Assembly (NCBI GenBank): GCA_040954595.2
Contig: CM082591.2
Span: forward strand, 5,704,001-5,768,000
Source of the DNA: Balanoglossus misakiensis
Taxonomy: Eukaryota; Hemichordata
Direction of reading: 5' to 3'
DNA length: 64,000 nt
The notes beneath the pieces were generated by a model. It was not told the origin of the DNA, did not search any database, and saw only the letters and a program-made list of their open reading frames with translations. The stretch's first letter is position 1, and every line of letters begins with the position of its first letter. The position numbers were made by a program, and so were the translations under genes. This document shows positions 48,207-59,611 of this stretch, in pieces.

Positions 48207-48834
48207 GCGTGACAGTGATTAAGAAAATGCCCACAATGTAACCCGTGCTGATTTTATGATACCTAACAATGCTATTCGGACGAAGAACACAAATAATCCT
48301 ACGTCAATTAAAACGAAATCAAATCACTAACAGATAATGACTTGCTTGACCCATTTAATTCAACTCGAACAAAGTCATAACAACAGGTATTGTTAAGCAC
48401 CAGCTCCGATCAATTGACCATGACGTATATCAAGTGTTACCCATTTGCTATTGTGTCATATGGATTAAATCTGTATAGATTTTTTCATTAGTGTGGAGCG
48501 TAAACACGTTCATTAACCGTTTCTGTTACATTTATTGGCATATGTCACATGTATTGGGGGGTATATTGTTCACTCATACAAAGACCCTGCTCCACAACGC
48601 CGCAGAGTGTGCGGCAGATTGCAGGAAGACAGATATTGATTTTTGTCAATTTCCTGAGTTTTGTCCGTCATCTGCGTGTAATCTCATCGTCGTTCCGTTT
48701 AATCGCACAAAAGACCGTTAAAGTTCAATTACACGGAAAGATATTTGTTTTTCCTTGACAGTGCGCGTGCGTTGGCTATGTGGTTTGTCACGCGGGTTAT
48801 TAAGCCGAGAGTTTCTTTAATAAACGGGGCACTG

Positions 48835-48907
48835 TATAGCTCTGCGTTCAGGCCTGTGTAGAGACCGTGTAACGCCAGGAGCACACAGACCTGTACGCAG
48901 AGCTATA
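48835..48907. other. 73-nt hairpin (microRNA-precursor-sized)
   Basis: TATAGCTCTGCGTTCAGGCC plus TGTGT on the left arm pairs with ACACAGACCTGTACGCAGAG plus CTATA on the right: 23 of 25 positions match, with a loop of about 23 bases. The flanks CACTG and CACTGTA are similar on both sides. It fits a pre-miRNA or a tiny palindromic element. Confidence 0.45.
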
Positions 48908-51900
48908 GACACTGTACTACACCACTGTACGGGGTTGAAACGAATAGTTTGCTTGGTAGATTGGGTGAGGAGGGGGTTCTATGACTATGGGTTAGCACAG
49001 AGCGTGTGGCGAGTAATAAATATAGATAATGTGATCAGACACAGGCTTGGGGTTCTATTGCAAAATACCTTATTACATGCAATGCTTGGGCTGAGGATAT
49101 TTCAGTTCAGTCCCGCTGTGCCTCTAATGACAGTTCAGGTCTGTATTAACTTTGCAGACCAGCCGATAGACCTGCCAATCCGGCAACGACTAAAACCTAG
49201 CCTGGACGTCGACTCTCTGGGGACACCAGTCCAGTCCAGGTTTTAGGCGTCCCCTAAAATATTAATCAAGACTGTCTGACACTGGTGATGTGGTCGTTCG
49301 ACACCATAGCGAATGCGTGTCACATGATCACGCAAACGGTCGTTCCGTCAATAAAACTTTGCAGGCGTTCACGTTAAATTATGTAATATACCTGTACTGC
49401 TCATTGCATAAGATGGAAATTCTCAACGACATTGTGTAATTAATAAGCCAAAGTTTAATGACCAGACAACAAGCATTGGAAGGAAAAAACATGAATGGCA
49501 AAATACAACACGTGATAAAATAACTGAGGTATCATATTAATCACTGTTTTCTGTTATTTTTCACATTGTGTTAAATAATCGACAAACTGATTTTGCGGTG
49601 TAAGGCTATGCGCTTGCTTCCACGGTTACTAATATATTCTGATGCATGAACCGAAATACCCTTGACCGTGTCCAAATGGTTCAAATGACTCACAAGCTGA
49701 ATATGCGAATGGAATCTCGCTTTAAAAATCGGTATGTCGCCCACGAAAAATGTCTCCATCTTCTTCACGGGTGGCATGACAGCTGACATCTCACATATGA
49801 CTATAGGATATCTATTGTATTCCAGGTATCTCGATCAGATACGTTTCAATAACCGTCCCTTGAGGATGCGTGCTCTATCAAGCATGAGAATCGATACCTG
49901 TACATAACCGAGCTAATGTCAAAGATAGCTGATTAATGAAAACATATACTCTGTACGTGCACCCACATCCACACCGACCCCCCCCCCCCCCCACACACAC
50001 ACACACGCATGAAATCAACCATCTGTTGAAGGGACCGTGTCAAAACTGTTTGTACGTTTTCATAACGTCACTGTGTTAACTTGGCAACCGATGTGTTGTA
50101 GGAAATTTGAGCGTGAACAACAGTTCATATGACGATATTTCAGCATTTGATAGAAGGCTTTTATATCCAATTTGTGCTTCGGACAGTCATGTTCATCCAA
50201 ATTTGGCGCACTTGTAGGTCGTGGTCACAAAAATGATCAGCTGGTTCTCATCAAACTGAACCATGACCCCTAAATCATTTTACAAGTGAGGATGAGCTAT
50301 ATGTAGCGATAAACCTTGAAATGGCGACGGGATTCCCTAGAACGTCTCTTGTCTGTAAATGGTAATGGCGCAAATAGAAATAATTAGGTGTGAACTACGC
50401 GTGAACTCGTAGCGGGGCATGTTTACGGAGACAGAGATCTCAAAATATCACGATAACCCTGCAATGCTCTGTAGACGTGTTAATTGGCAATTACATGTAC
50501 GTGAGTGGGATTTTGTTTTCTTAGTGATGTCAAACCACCCACCATCAGAACTGTGGATCCAGAATGGCCAGGAAAGTACCGGGGGTCGTGCAGTTGGCAC
50601 CTTGGAATCTCGAAAGTTTCCTGCTAGGGTAGTAAAGCTTGTTGTCGATTGTCCATAGCTGGCGCTGTGATACAGTTGCGAATTTAAATACTGCAAGGTG
50701 TCGCGTCGTTTAGCGCGCGCTTTTATAGGCGGTCGTTCCTTTATGACATCACATCAGGATATTTTTGTGTGTTTTAAAATGCATTGGCATTCTTCTGCGC
50801 ACACGATGGACTATTTAATGTCAAAGCTGTTCTCCCACACCCATTTGAGACAAAACACTCAAAACACTCCCCTATGTCTCATAATAAGTTTTGACCAATA
50901 CCAGAAATTGCAATGGGAGTACGCACATATTATGCAGATACGTGTGGTTGTGAGTTAGACTGTGTCAACAACCAATGATTCTGCATATTTCAGTGTGTAA
51001 AACAACGTCGATTACTTCTCAAGAGATGTAAAGAAATAAGTTGACCTAGTGTATGCTAAAAAAGTGGCGACTTTGTCCCAGATTATTCATAGTGAGATGA
51101 TGCATTTGATTGTGATTGGATAAATGTATCATAATGAGAACAAAATGAAATGTCAAAATAAAATGAAAATAATTCATCATATAGAATGTGAGACTATCGA
51201 ATACTGTGTGCTTTGTTACATTTGTACACGGACAGGGAGAAATGCTTGTACAGTGTCACCCGTTCAGATAACATAAAATCCTTGCCTCCATTTTACGTTC
51301 GCCAGATACTATTATGAAACATAACACGACTTGATTCAAAACTGAAGTTAATGAAGCATTTCTTACAAGAGACAGATGTTGAGTTCCTTCCATTCCGTGT
51401 GTAAATTTATCTCCAGGTATTTCTTTATTCAAAACACATCGGGAATGTTCCAAAAAAAATCGTATGGCGTGGTTGCGTCAGATAATATTCCGATGTGTCT
51501 ATATATTGCCTTCGGAGTTGTCAACCTTTACACGTAATGCAACGCCCAGACCACACACCAAACAACGCGCCTCTAGCAAACTGAGAAAGATCGTGCTGTG
51601 AGCTTCCAATCTTTTCTGGCGCAGAGATTAATCATTTTAAAGGCCCTTCTCAACAGTGGGTCAAATCTTTTGTTTCCAATAAACAGTTACGTGCTAACAC
51701 AAAGGATTTCTTATTTGCCTTTATTGTTCTGCCCTGGGATCGAGAAAATGGCCTTTAAGTTTGTACTCTCTTCAATCAAATTGTGTGTTTATCTGAATTT
51801 ACTGTTACATGTCTGAAATCGTGGCTAACAAAATGTAGTTAAAGCACGACTCATTCGAAAGCCCCCCTTTTCCTGGAAAACATTACAGCTTTCCGAGTGA

Positions 51901-52675
51901 TTTCCAAAACGGCGGCTTCAGTTTATGTAAGCTGCGCAGGCGTCGTAACAGTATAAGGTTCAGGCAGCAAGAAAATATTGCCGCGCTGCTGATCATTTCT
52001 GGACGATGACTCGTGCTGCTCAATTCCCCCCAGGCTGTAGACGGATTGGTATTCAAATAAAAAATGATTGACATTGGCTAGCAATGGATTAGGATTCGGA
52101 GTCACTTCATCAAGGCGTTCCTTTTGAGTTCGCGTTGCCCCGACCCCTGTGGGTTTCAAATAAATAGCACCTACTTGTGTCGCGATACCTGATCTCCCTT
52201 TTCAAGGGGGTGTCTCTTCTGTATCTGCTTCTAGACAATTCACATGTTACCACTTAAGACGGTCCCACGTCTGCGAACCCCGCGGCGCCATTGACGCTTT
52301 CTGCCGTCGGTTTCTCACGCGTATTGGCGTTCTATTTTCGGCAGCGGAGCACATGTTGTGGGGGGAAATAAAACCGGACAAGTTGAAAACCGAAAATCGA
52401 TTTTTACTAATTTGGCAAATCACTGCCTGTCATTGTGGTTGTGTGATTAGATTTAACTGTACCCGCTGCGGAAAATATTGAAGTCGTCGTATTGTGGAAT
52501 CACATCGGTGAAATTTTATGTTCATCAATATTGAACATGGCACATGTTTCCTTGATGTTTTTAAACTTTAAAATAATTATAACGTTTAAAAAATACAAAC
52601 AAAAGAAGCTGACTGAACCCGTCTACTGTTTTTTACCATTGTTCGGCAACAGCTTAACAGCCGGTGTAGTAAAGT
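48908..52675. other. Intergenic, simple repeats only
   Basis: A smaller inverted repeat (CTAAAACCTAGCCTGGAC facing GTCCAGGTTTTAG) lies at about 49188-49247. A run of 15 C followed by an AC run lies at 49978-50006. No coding exon is supported. Confidence 0.4.
49978..50006 (+). repeat. C15 tract followed by (AC)n
   Basis: Fifteen consecutive C then about seven AC units. A matching C15 run occurs at 47805-47819. Confidence 0.9.
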
Positions 52676-52784
52676 CCGATGTAGGATACGGCGATGTCTT
52701 TTACTTCGCGGTACGAAGGTTTTACGCGGTATGGTATTCTTATGCTGTCGCGTAAGTAAAAGACGTCGCCGTACCCTACATCTG
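52676..52784. other. 109-nt hairpin with a 35-bp stem
   Basis: GATGTAGGATACGGCGATGT plus CTTTTACTT on the left pairs with AAGTAAAAGACGTCGCCGTA plus CCCTACATC on the right, with only two or three mismatches and one single-base bulge. The loop is near 40 bases. Long, nearly intact arms suggest either recent insertion of a palindromic element or selection on an RNA fold. Confidence 0.5.
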
Positions 52785-54902
52785 ATTCTAATAAAATTGC
52801 CTTCACGCCAACGCGTTGTAGCAAGACAACTAATCAGCACCGTATTGTTTTCGACACCCCCAATAAAACTGTTGATACTTCGCACATATTTGCCACCTTC
52901 TCTGAAGTGACTGGTATCAAACAGTGTCAATGTTGTTACCATAAAAAAGACGCATTGTTTGTTCTCGGTAAGGTCAATCGGTTGGTGTTCTGCGTACGCA
53001 GCTGCGCTACAACTCGAGTGTCCCTTACGTAACATGTCGTTTTAAGAATAGAAGTTCCCGGAGCTGTAAAAATTACGGCGTAGTGTTCGTTACGCTTTTG
53101 AAATGTTTATAGACTGTAAATGTATATATATAGAGAGAGGGGGCTAGGTACATAGATCAAAACAACCGGCGTATCTGGTTAGACCTGAAGTGCAGAATCC
53201 AATCCCTTGTAGGAATTCTTGTCCAACGGACGCTAATCGACCAGTGTGTTCTGTTTATCTGCGCTTGGACGGTGAGTTCACTTTCATACGACACTCTGTA
53301 TGTTTGAAGAGAAAATTTGAACCGGTCAAAACACCTGCGGCGTAAACGAACGTGATTTGGCAGCGGATTCCAATGTTAGATTTTATTTACTAACATGCGA
53401 TGTACAGCATCTGTCACTCGAATTACAAAGTGGTTGAAAGCACATCCACTGGAACTTTGTTGTGTATACCAATGTACTGCACTTTCAGTCGTCAAAACAA
53501 TCAATTTCAGTCATATTTTCGGGCAGGCAAATAGCTACTCAAAAATTAAAATTAATAACACACGGCTTCGTCGAAAACCTAATTTTCCATATACTGTACC
53601 ACTAGTCCAGAATCCTGACTCGTGTGGCGGCAAACAGTTCAAGTTATAGAGTGACTGAGATATCGAACACACGTGTGTGGAGCCTAGGAAGAAAAATACA
53701 CAGGTCATGATTCTAGACTAACATGGAATTTAATATGGTAACGGAGTCGAACGCGGTTATTTTATTTCTGACAGTTGCTCTTTGACGATAGCATTCATTG
53801 AGTCGAGTACGTGTGAATTTTAAATATGGCGGAAAAATAGTTAATAAGGTGACCGAGATGTCGACAAATAATGTTTCTTCGACAGCAACCCAGGCCAGTG
53901 TGACCGAATATGTTCAAACCTGACGATACCATTCCCTAACAAGCTCCTAGCCACGTTGTGTGTCATTTGCCACAAGCACTGTATCGCCTATTTCTACCCT
54001 CACCTGCAGTGGTCTAGACCACAGCAACCCATTTCTATGGGGTCCAATGTAAACCATTACATCCATACAAATTGGTCAATGGAAAACTTTGAAAACCGAA
54101 GTGTGTAATGTATGAGGTGGTGAAAATACCCTACAGAATTGTGTGAATACTTCTGCGTTGTTATTATCGTACACTTATTTACCCCATTCAGCCACTGTTA
54201 CTAAAACTAGTCACAATAACCTTAAGTGTCCCACGCCTTGGATGTTTATAAACCATAGTGTATAAGCTTGTCAGTTGGCGCACAAATGGGACATTTTTCT
54301 TACAAGCGATTGATGCCAAGTTTTTAATAACGCGGCAGACCGTTTTGTTACTAAACAAACTGAAAGGACATGCCGATCGACAGAGGCTTTTGAAGGTGTA
54401 CTGAATGCAACAGCGAAATGGTTAGCGATTATCCGTTTATACCGCGAGTTGCGCCCGGGGCACTGTCGTTTCGCGTCACTTCAGTGCGCAAGCGTGGCAT
54501 CGTTTGGAAATTTTTCCTACCCGGGGAGTTAGCACCGTCTCAAGTGTTGTTGGTAGTGCCCTGCAAGTATCGTTTTAATCCCAATAAGTGTTCCTTCGCC
54601 GAGAGTTCGGTTCTGTTCGTCAGGGTATGGGTCATCCTCGCGTCTTTGACATCGGTCTTCCACACTCACCGCTTTTTTTAAAAATGAAGTCATATGCAAA
54701 TTTGTAGTCGTAGATAGACCAGCCAATCAGATTCGGTGCGCCTCACTTGACTGGAGAGAATAAAAAAGGTAAATCAGCGGGCGGACGGTCATAAGTGAAG
54801 GAATGAGCGAGCGCTTGGTTGCATATGCACTTGCGGGGCTGTGTCACGATGGATGGTACATGTAAGTGATCACCGCTTCCTCTTTGCTTTTGCAGATCAG
54901 CC
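52785..54902. other. Upstream region of the RASSF gene
   Basis: Most of this is featureless. At 54418 an ATG in good context opens an 87-codon frame in GC-richer DNA, with a GTATGG donor-like site at about 54624. This may be 5' untranslated exon sequence of the RASSF gene. An octamer ATGCAAAT lies near 54692. The acceptor TTTGCTTTTGCAG ends at 54895, seven bases before the start codon. Confidence 0.35.
54692..54699 (+). promoter_or_regulatory. POU octamer ATGCAAAT
   Basis: A perfect octamer lies about 210 bases upstream of the RASSF start codon. Position is suggestive only; it could lie in a 5' intron. Confidence 0.25.
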
Positions 54903-56123
54903 ATGGCAGATCTGACTATCTGGATTGACGGTCGTGAGAAACGCGTATCTGGCTTGACAAAGAAGACGACGTGCTCCGATATCTTGAAGACGCTGCTACG
55001 TGCCAAGAATATTGACCAGGACGACATGCAGAGCTTCACGATCTACGAGCGGTGGGGCGACTGCGAGCGGCCGCTCTCGCCGAGGACAAAAATCCAGAAA
55101 ATCTGGAAGGCGTGGGGCAACGAGCAGGCGAATGTGAAATTCACCCTCAGGAAGACGCGGTCGTCGAAACACTGCGGGGACGGCGGCGGGAAGCTGAAGC
55201 GATCGAATAACGAGAAACGGGAACACTACGAGGACGAGAACAGGAACAAGGTGTACCGAACAAAACACAACAAGAGTAACCACCACGCGAAAGAGGAGAA
55301 GGAATCGAAACACGTGCTGGAGACATTGGAGAGTCTGATCCACGTGGTGATAATGCAAGACCACCGCATCCAGGAACTGGTGGAGCGGATGCGACAGACG
55401 GACGAGGAGATCGAGTACTACGAGACGCGAATCCACGTCGAGAGGCAAAAGGAGAACGGGAAAAACTACGTGCAGGAATCGTACCTGACGGACGTCGAGG
55501 ATGATGACTGCGCGCCGGGAACTTCGGACAAAAGTAAAACCATCGAGGCCTACGTCACCACGTGTGAGAATCTCCTGCGACTGGACGAGGAACTCGAAAA
55601 CAAGGGGATTTTAATCGACGAATTAACGAAACAATTAGAGGAGGAGTCGCTACTGTCGATGTCGAGTTCGTCGAGCGACGGCAGCAGCTGCGCCGATGTC
55701 GAGTCGGAGAATTCGAACTGCGAGGCAGACGAGAGTTTGCGCTCGGAAGTGGACAGGCTGAGGCGGGACCTGGACAGGGGCATCCAGGTGGGGATGGAGC
55801 AGCGCAGGCAACTGCAAGAGCTGCAGCGCGAGGCGCAGCACAGAGACAATCTGCTGGCGGACAAGCGAAACCGCTTGGAGTGTGTCACGTGTGAACTGCG
55901 TCTGCTGGAGAACAGCGAGGATGATGATGACGTCAGTGACGACGACGACGACATCGCGCAGCTCCTGGACGACCGGAATGTCTTCACGACTGTAAACACT
56001 GACTTTTGCCCGAAAGACGGTAGCTATGACAACGAGTCTGACGCGGACACGGGTCTCAGTTCTATGCACAGCCAGGACGATGAGGGACCGCTGGGTTCGC
56101 CCGTTGTCGAAACTCTTGTCTGA
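54903..56123 (+). CDS. RASSF9/10-like: Ras association domain-containing protein, RASSF9/RASSF10 type
   Basis: A complete single coding exon of 406 residues. The start has an excellent context (GCCATGG) and a splice acceptor ends at 54895, so a noncoding 5' exon is likely. Residues 4-85 form the N-terminal RA domain (ubiquitin fold) that defines the RASSF7-10 subgroup, including the KLTKKTT-like loop (GLTKKTT at 17-23) and IWKAWG (67-72). Residues 139-195 hold the segment ETLESLIHVVIMQDH to NYVQESYL, which matches the RASSF9/10 core, then coiled coil at about 225-345, an acidic run (DDDDVSDDDDD) and the conserved tail DADTGLSSMHSQDDE near 381-395. No SARAH domain is present, as expected for this subgroup. 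Vertebrate RASSF9 is about 435 residues and linked to recycling endosomes; RASSF10 is linked to centrosomes. Cellular role here is inferred. The single sequence cannot tell whether it predates the RASSF9/RASSF10 split. Confidence 0.95.
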   Translation: MADLTIWIDGREKRVSGLTKKTTCSDILKTLLRAKNIDQDDMQSFTIYERWGDCERPLSPRTKIQKIWKAWGNEQANVKFTLRKTRSSKHCGDGGGKLKRSNNEKREHYEDENRNKVYRTKHNKSNHHAKEEKESKHVLETLESLIHVVIMQDHRIQELVERMRQTDEEIEYYETRIHVERQKENGKNYVQESYLTDVEDDDCAPGTSDKSKTIEAYVTTCENLLRLDEELENKGILIDELTKQLEEESLLSMSSSSSDGSSCADVESENSNCEADESLRSEVDRLRRDLDRGIQVGMEQRRQLQELQREAQHRDNLLADKRNRLECVTCELRLLENSEDDDDVSDDDDDIAQLLDDRNVFTTVNTDFCPKDGSYDNESDADTGLSSMHSQDDEGPLGSPVVETLV

Positions 56124-57261
56124 TTATCATTGACTGTACAAATGAATCACAGTTTATCTATAAGACAGCAAATATAAAGGCGGGGTTCCCAATTGTCTTG
56201 TTCGCGTAATAGTTGTTGCGTTAACGGGCTCCAAGCCTCAGGAACGTGCTTTTCCTCGTTATTTATGGACTAATCACCAAGGAAAAAAACAAAGTCTGAA
56301 CCAGAACCCTTTTTCCTCCGAACCCTTGCAATGTTGACGTAACTATGTGTAGTTTTTATGACGTCACGGCAAATTGGTAATTAGTTCGTGCCGTTCACTA
56401 GACGTCGGCGTTTACCTGTGTCCGAATTTAACCTCAAGGTCGTCTTGACATTGTGTGTGCTCACCGCCGTGAGTAAAAAATATAACTGACAAAAGTGCAA
56501 AGTTTCAATAGCCATGAAAGGTGTGAACTAATGATATGTATATTCTGGCGAACTCCCTTTGTTTTGCTTGCAGGTGTTAATTGCAAACCTGCAGGTATCT
56601 CTCTGTTTTACACGCCACTGCTCTCGTGACCGGCAGTAGTATATCCAGACACGGCGGCTACGCCTCACCGCTATTACCGCCACCTTCTATATATATATTA
56701 CATGGTGTGTTTATCAAAACAAATATTTCATCGACCTATTTACAATAAGCCCGCGGGGTTAAGTTGCTCGGCGGCTTGTATCGCACGCAGACTGAACAAT
56801 AGCCCCCGACACCAAGACAATAGACCGTTCACATGTTTGGGGGACTTTTTTGTCAGGAATGGTGCATTGACACCCATTCTCAGTGTAGGCGTGGTGGGTT
56901 ACACGCGGTGAAGGGGGCAGTTCGTCAAAGGGCTTCGTGGTGAACACAGCTGCAATGATTCGAAAGACATGCGCCCCCTACTGAGTGATATGTTACGCCA
57001 GACAGGTTCATTTGTTTCTTGCCTACCAACATGTATTTCCAGACATCACACCATCTCAGCCATTTCTCAATATTGTCATATTTGCCGACCACACGGACGT
57101 TCCCAAAGGCGGCACGGGACACACGCTTTATTCTGTATCGTTGTTTCAGTTCCTAAACCCATTTCCAGAAAATAATTAATTTCAAAACATTGCCTCATAT
57201 CATCGAATGCATCGCAAGACGTGTATGAGTGGGGGTGGTCATAAACCGCGGTGTATAATTA
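56124..57261. other. 3' flank of the RASSF gene and intergenic DNA
   Basis: No canonical AATAAA was found close to the stop; an AATATA variant lies near 56170. Short overlapping frames at 56700-57180 have no domain. Confidence 0.35.
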
Positions 57262-57360
57262 GGGCCTGGTCAGAAGAATTAACAGGGGGAGGCCGGTGCG
57301 TGATCATTCAAAACATGGATGCATGAAAAATCCCGCCCCTTGTTAATTCTGACCAGGCCC
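57262..57360. mobile_element. 99-bp MITE with TTA duplication
   Basis: Ends read GGGCCTGGTCAGA and TCTGACCAGGCCC, with inner arms ATTAACA and TGTTAAT; the left arm has three extra bases (AGA). TTA directly flanks both sides (57259-57261, 57361-57363). Size, G-rich ends and a 3-bp TWA-type duplication point to PIF/Harbinger. Confidence 0.7.
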
Positions 57361-57363
57361 TTA

Positions 57364-57729
57364 GTATAGTCAATGTACGATTTGTTCCAGCGAAATGCCA
57401 ACCATGTATAAGTTGCAACTCTCCACTTTCCAATGACTCAGTTACAACAAAACTCGGCATACCACAACGTCATTTTGATGTACGTCTTGTCTATTATATT
57501 CACAATATATTATATTAATAATTATTATTACCTTTTACTGAGTATCAGTGTCAAAGACTGTCAACTAGTCTTTGAAAGTTTGATTGTATTACTCATATTA
57601 TTTTATTTGTCTGTAAACGTAAATATTTTTTAAATAACAACGTATCCATCGTATGCGTTTTTTCTTCTTTCTGCACAGTTTTAACGAACCTTTCCTGGCC
57701 TGTCAAATCTTTTATTTCGGTTCTGTAGC
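57364..57729. other. AT-rich spacer
   Basis: Low-complexity AT-rich DNA between two MITEs; nothing else is seen. Confidence 0.4.
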
Positions 57730-57912
57730 TTAAAGGTACACAGTCACCTCCAATTTACATACGCCCATATATGGCTGAAATGGCGCATTTGAGCGTTCTA
57801 AAGAACATATGGTGGCGCTCTTTTTTTCGCGTGTGCCACCCACTGATTGGCTAGATCTCAAGTTTACCATGGTAACTGTAGCTAATTTCCATAGGTGACC
57901 GTATACCTTTAA
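57730..57912 (+). mobile_element. Family B MITE, complete copy
   Basis: TTAA at 57730-57733 and 57909-57912, ends AGGTACACAGTCACC and GGTGACCGTATACCT. The CTGAAAATC segment before the CCAAT motif is deleted, making this copy about 16 bases shorter than the reference. Confidence 0.85.
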
Positions 57913-58212
57913 TGTGGCGTGCAGAATCTCGGAATGTTACAATTTTCATGCATCTAATGCAGACCCGTGAACATACTGATTTCACAATAAAGAAATTGAA
58001 AGATCCCAGACTTTCCTCTGTATGGGTTATGTATAATTTTAAAGGAAAAATCAACTTAGTTTTTCACGAAACGAATATGTCGGAGATATTCTGTCATTTG
58101 ACTACGAAGTCACGTGGCTGGGTACGTCTTCAATAAAGAGTGAATTGTAAGATTCATTTCTACACTAAACATTGTTGTGTATCTGATTTTCAGTGTGATT
58201 ATCTTTCTGTCG

Positions 58213-58250
<38 letters not shown>

Positions 58251-59611
58251 TCTCTGTCTCCCTCTCTCTGGGAGGGGGTCATCAACTATCACTCACTCTT
58301 CAGATACAGCAGTCGCGGTTTCCCAGATCTCCATCTTTACACTTCCGACACTAATCTAGTTTACTGATGACAACTACTTGACTTATTTGAGGTTGAACCG
58401 TTAGTCGAAGGTGGCGAATCATGTAACCTCTGACCTTCTCAGGTTAGCGTGGAGGCCATGCAAGGTTAGGTCAACAATAACACTGTGACCTCGCCACACG
58501 CTGTGATGTAAGCAAACTTTGGTCTGACGTCAGCCAAGGTTCCGACAATCTTATTGATAAGGCACACTGGTGCTAAAGGTCCCCCTGGCCAAAATTTAAT
58601 AATGCCGCATGCTTCTGCCCTGTGCATTGGCTATGAGACCTTTACTTCTATACGGCCAACATCAAAGAGACGACTGATATTATAATCGTGCTGAAATGAA
58701 TAATCGCGACTTTCTTCAGTTACACTGGCCACCAGCAACGAGAACTTGCAATTACAGTTCACGGATTTAGTTTCTCTCCGCCCGTGGCCATTTTCTCTTG
58801 GGCTTATAACAATCTGCCGCGTGCGTGCTGCACTGCAGGTATATGAACAAATGATGTTGATTGGATCTGGTTGCGCACTATCCATTAAGGAAATGGCGGT
58901 ATCTTACGGAAAACGGATACTTTCTTTGACGAGGAAAAGAAAATGGGGTGATTACTTTCTTGTTTCATAAAAAATACATTTCTATGTAAAATCAACAGAG
59001 ATTGGCGGCCATTTTGAAGTTAAATTTTGAGACAATTTAGCTCTCTTATTCATAATTTTTAAAAAAGATGTACTCTCGTGAAGAAGTTTTGACGCGATGT
59101 AAGAATTATTTTTGAATGCCTGGGATTATTTTATACGAGAATAAAACAGAGCTCTTTCTTGGAGCAGTTTTTGGTATAAATTTCAAGACAGGCCGGTGAT
59201 ACCTCATTTGATTACAAGTTCTGGTACTAGTATCTCAAATTAAAAATATACAAAGGGTTCCGTTTCACACTGAATTTAAATTGACTTTTTTACAACCGTT
59301 GTGTAACGTTTTGTTTGGAAGTAGTTTTGTTACGAGTATCTATGGTGGTTTGACGATATTTTCGCGGGAAATATGAAAAGCTAGGTGTCCCCTTGTTTGG
59401 ACGGGAAAATTTTCATTCTTTTCATGAAAACTTTTGAAGATTATATATCATCATTCTGTTTTATAATAATTCAATTAAAACTCGAGTTTAAATGTATATA
59501 CATGAAAAGGGATCGTATTTTGATCTGTATAAATAGTACATAAAGGTAGCTATCAAACAAGGGAAACGACTGAAGTTATGCACAGTTTCTAGTTGGTATT
59601 TATGGCGTATA
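57913..59611. other. Intergenic, CT microsatellite
   Basis: A CT repeat lies at 58216-58270. The remainder is AT-rich with no supported gene. Confidence 0.4.
58216..58270 (+). repeat. CT microsatellite
   Basis: About 25 TC units with single interruptions (CA, GT). Confidence 0.95.

Noticed and set aside
54996-56069. Three minus-strand frames of 139-150 codons
   Set aside because: They are antisense shadows of the RASSF coding exon, whose GC-rich codons suppress stops on the other strand.
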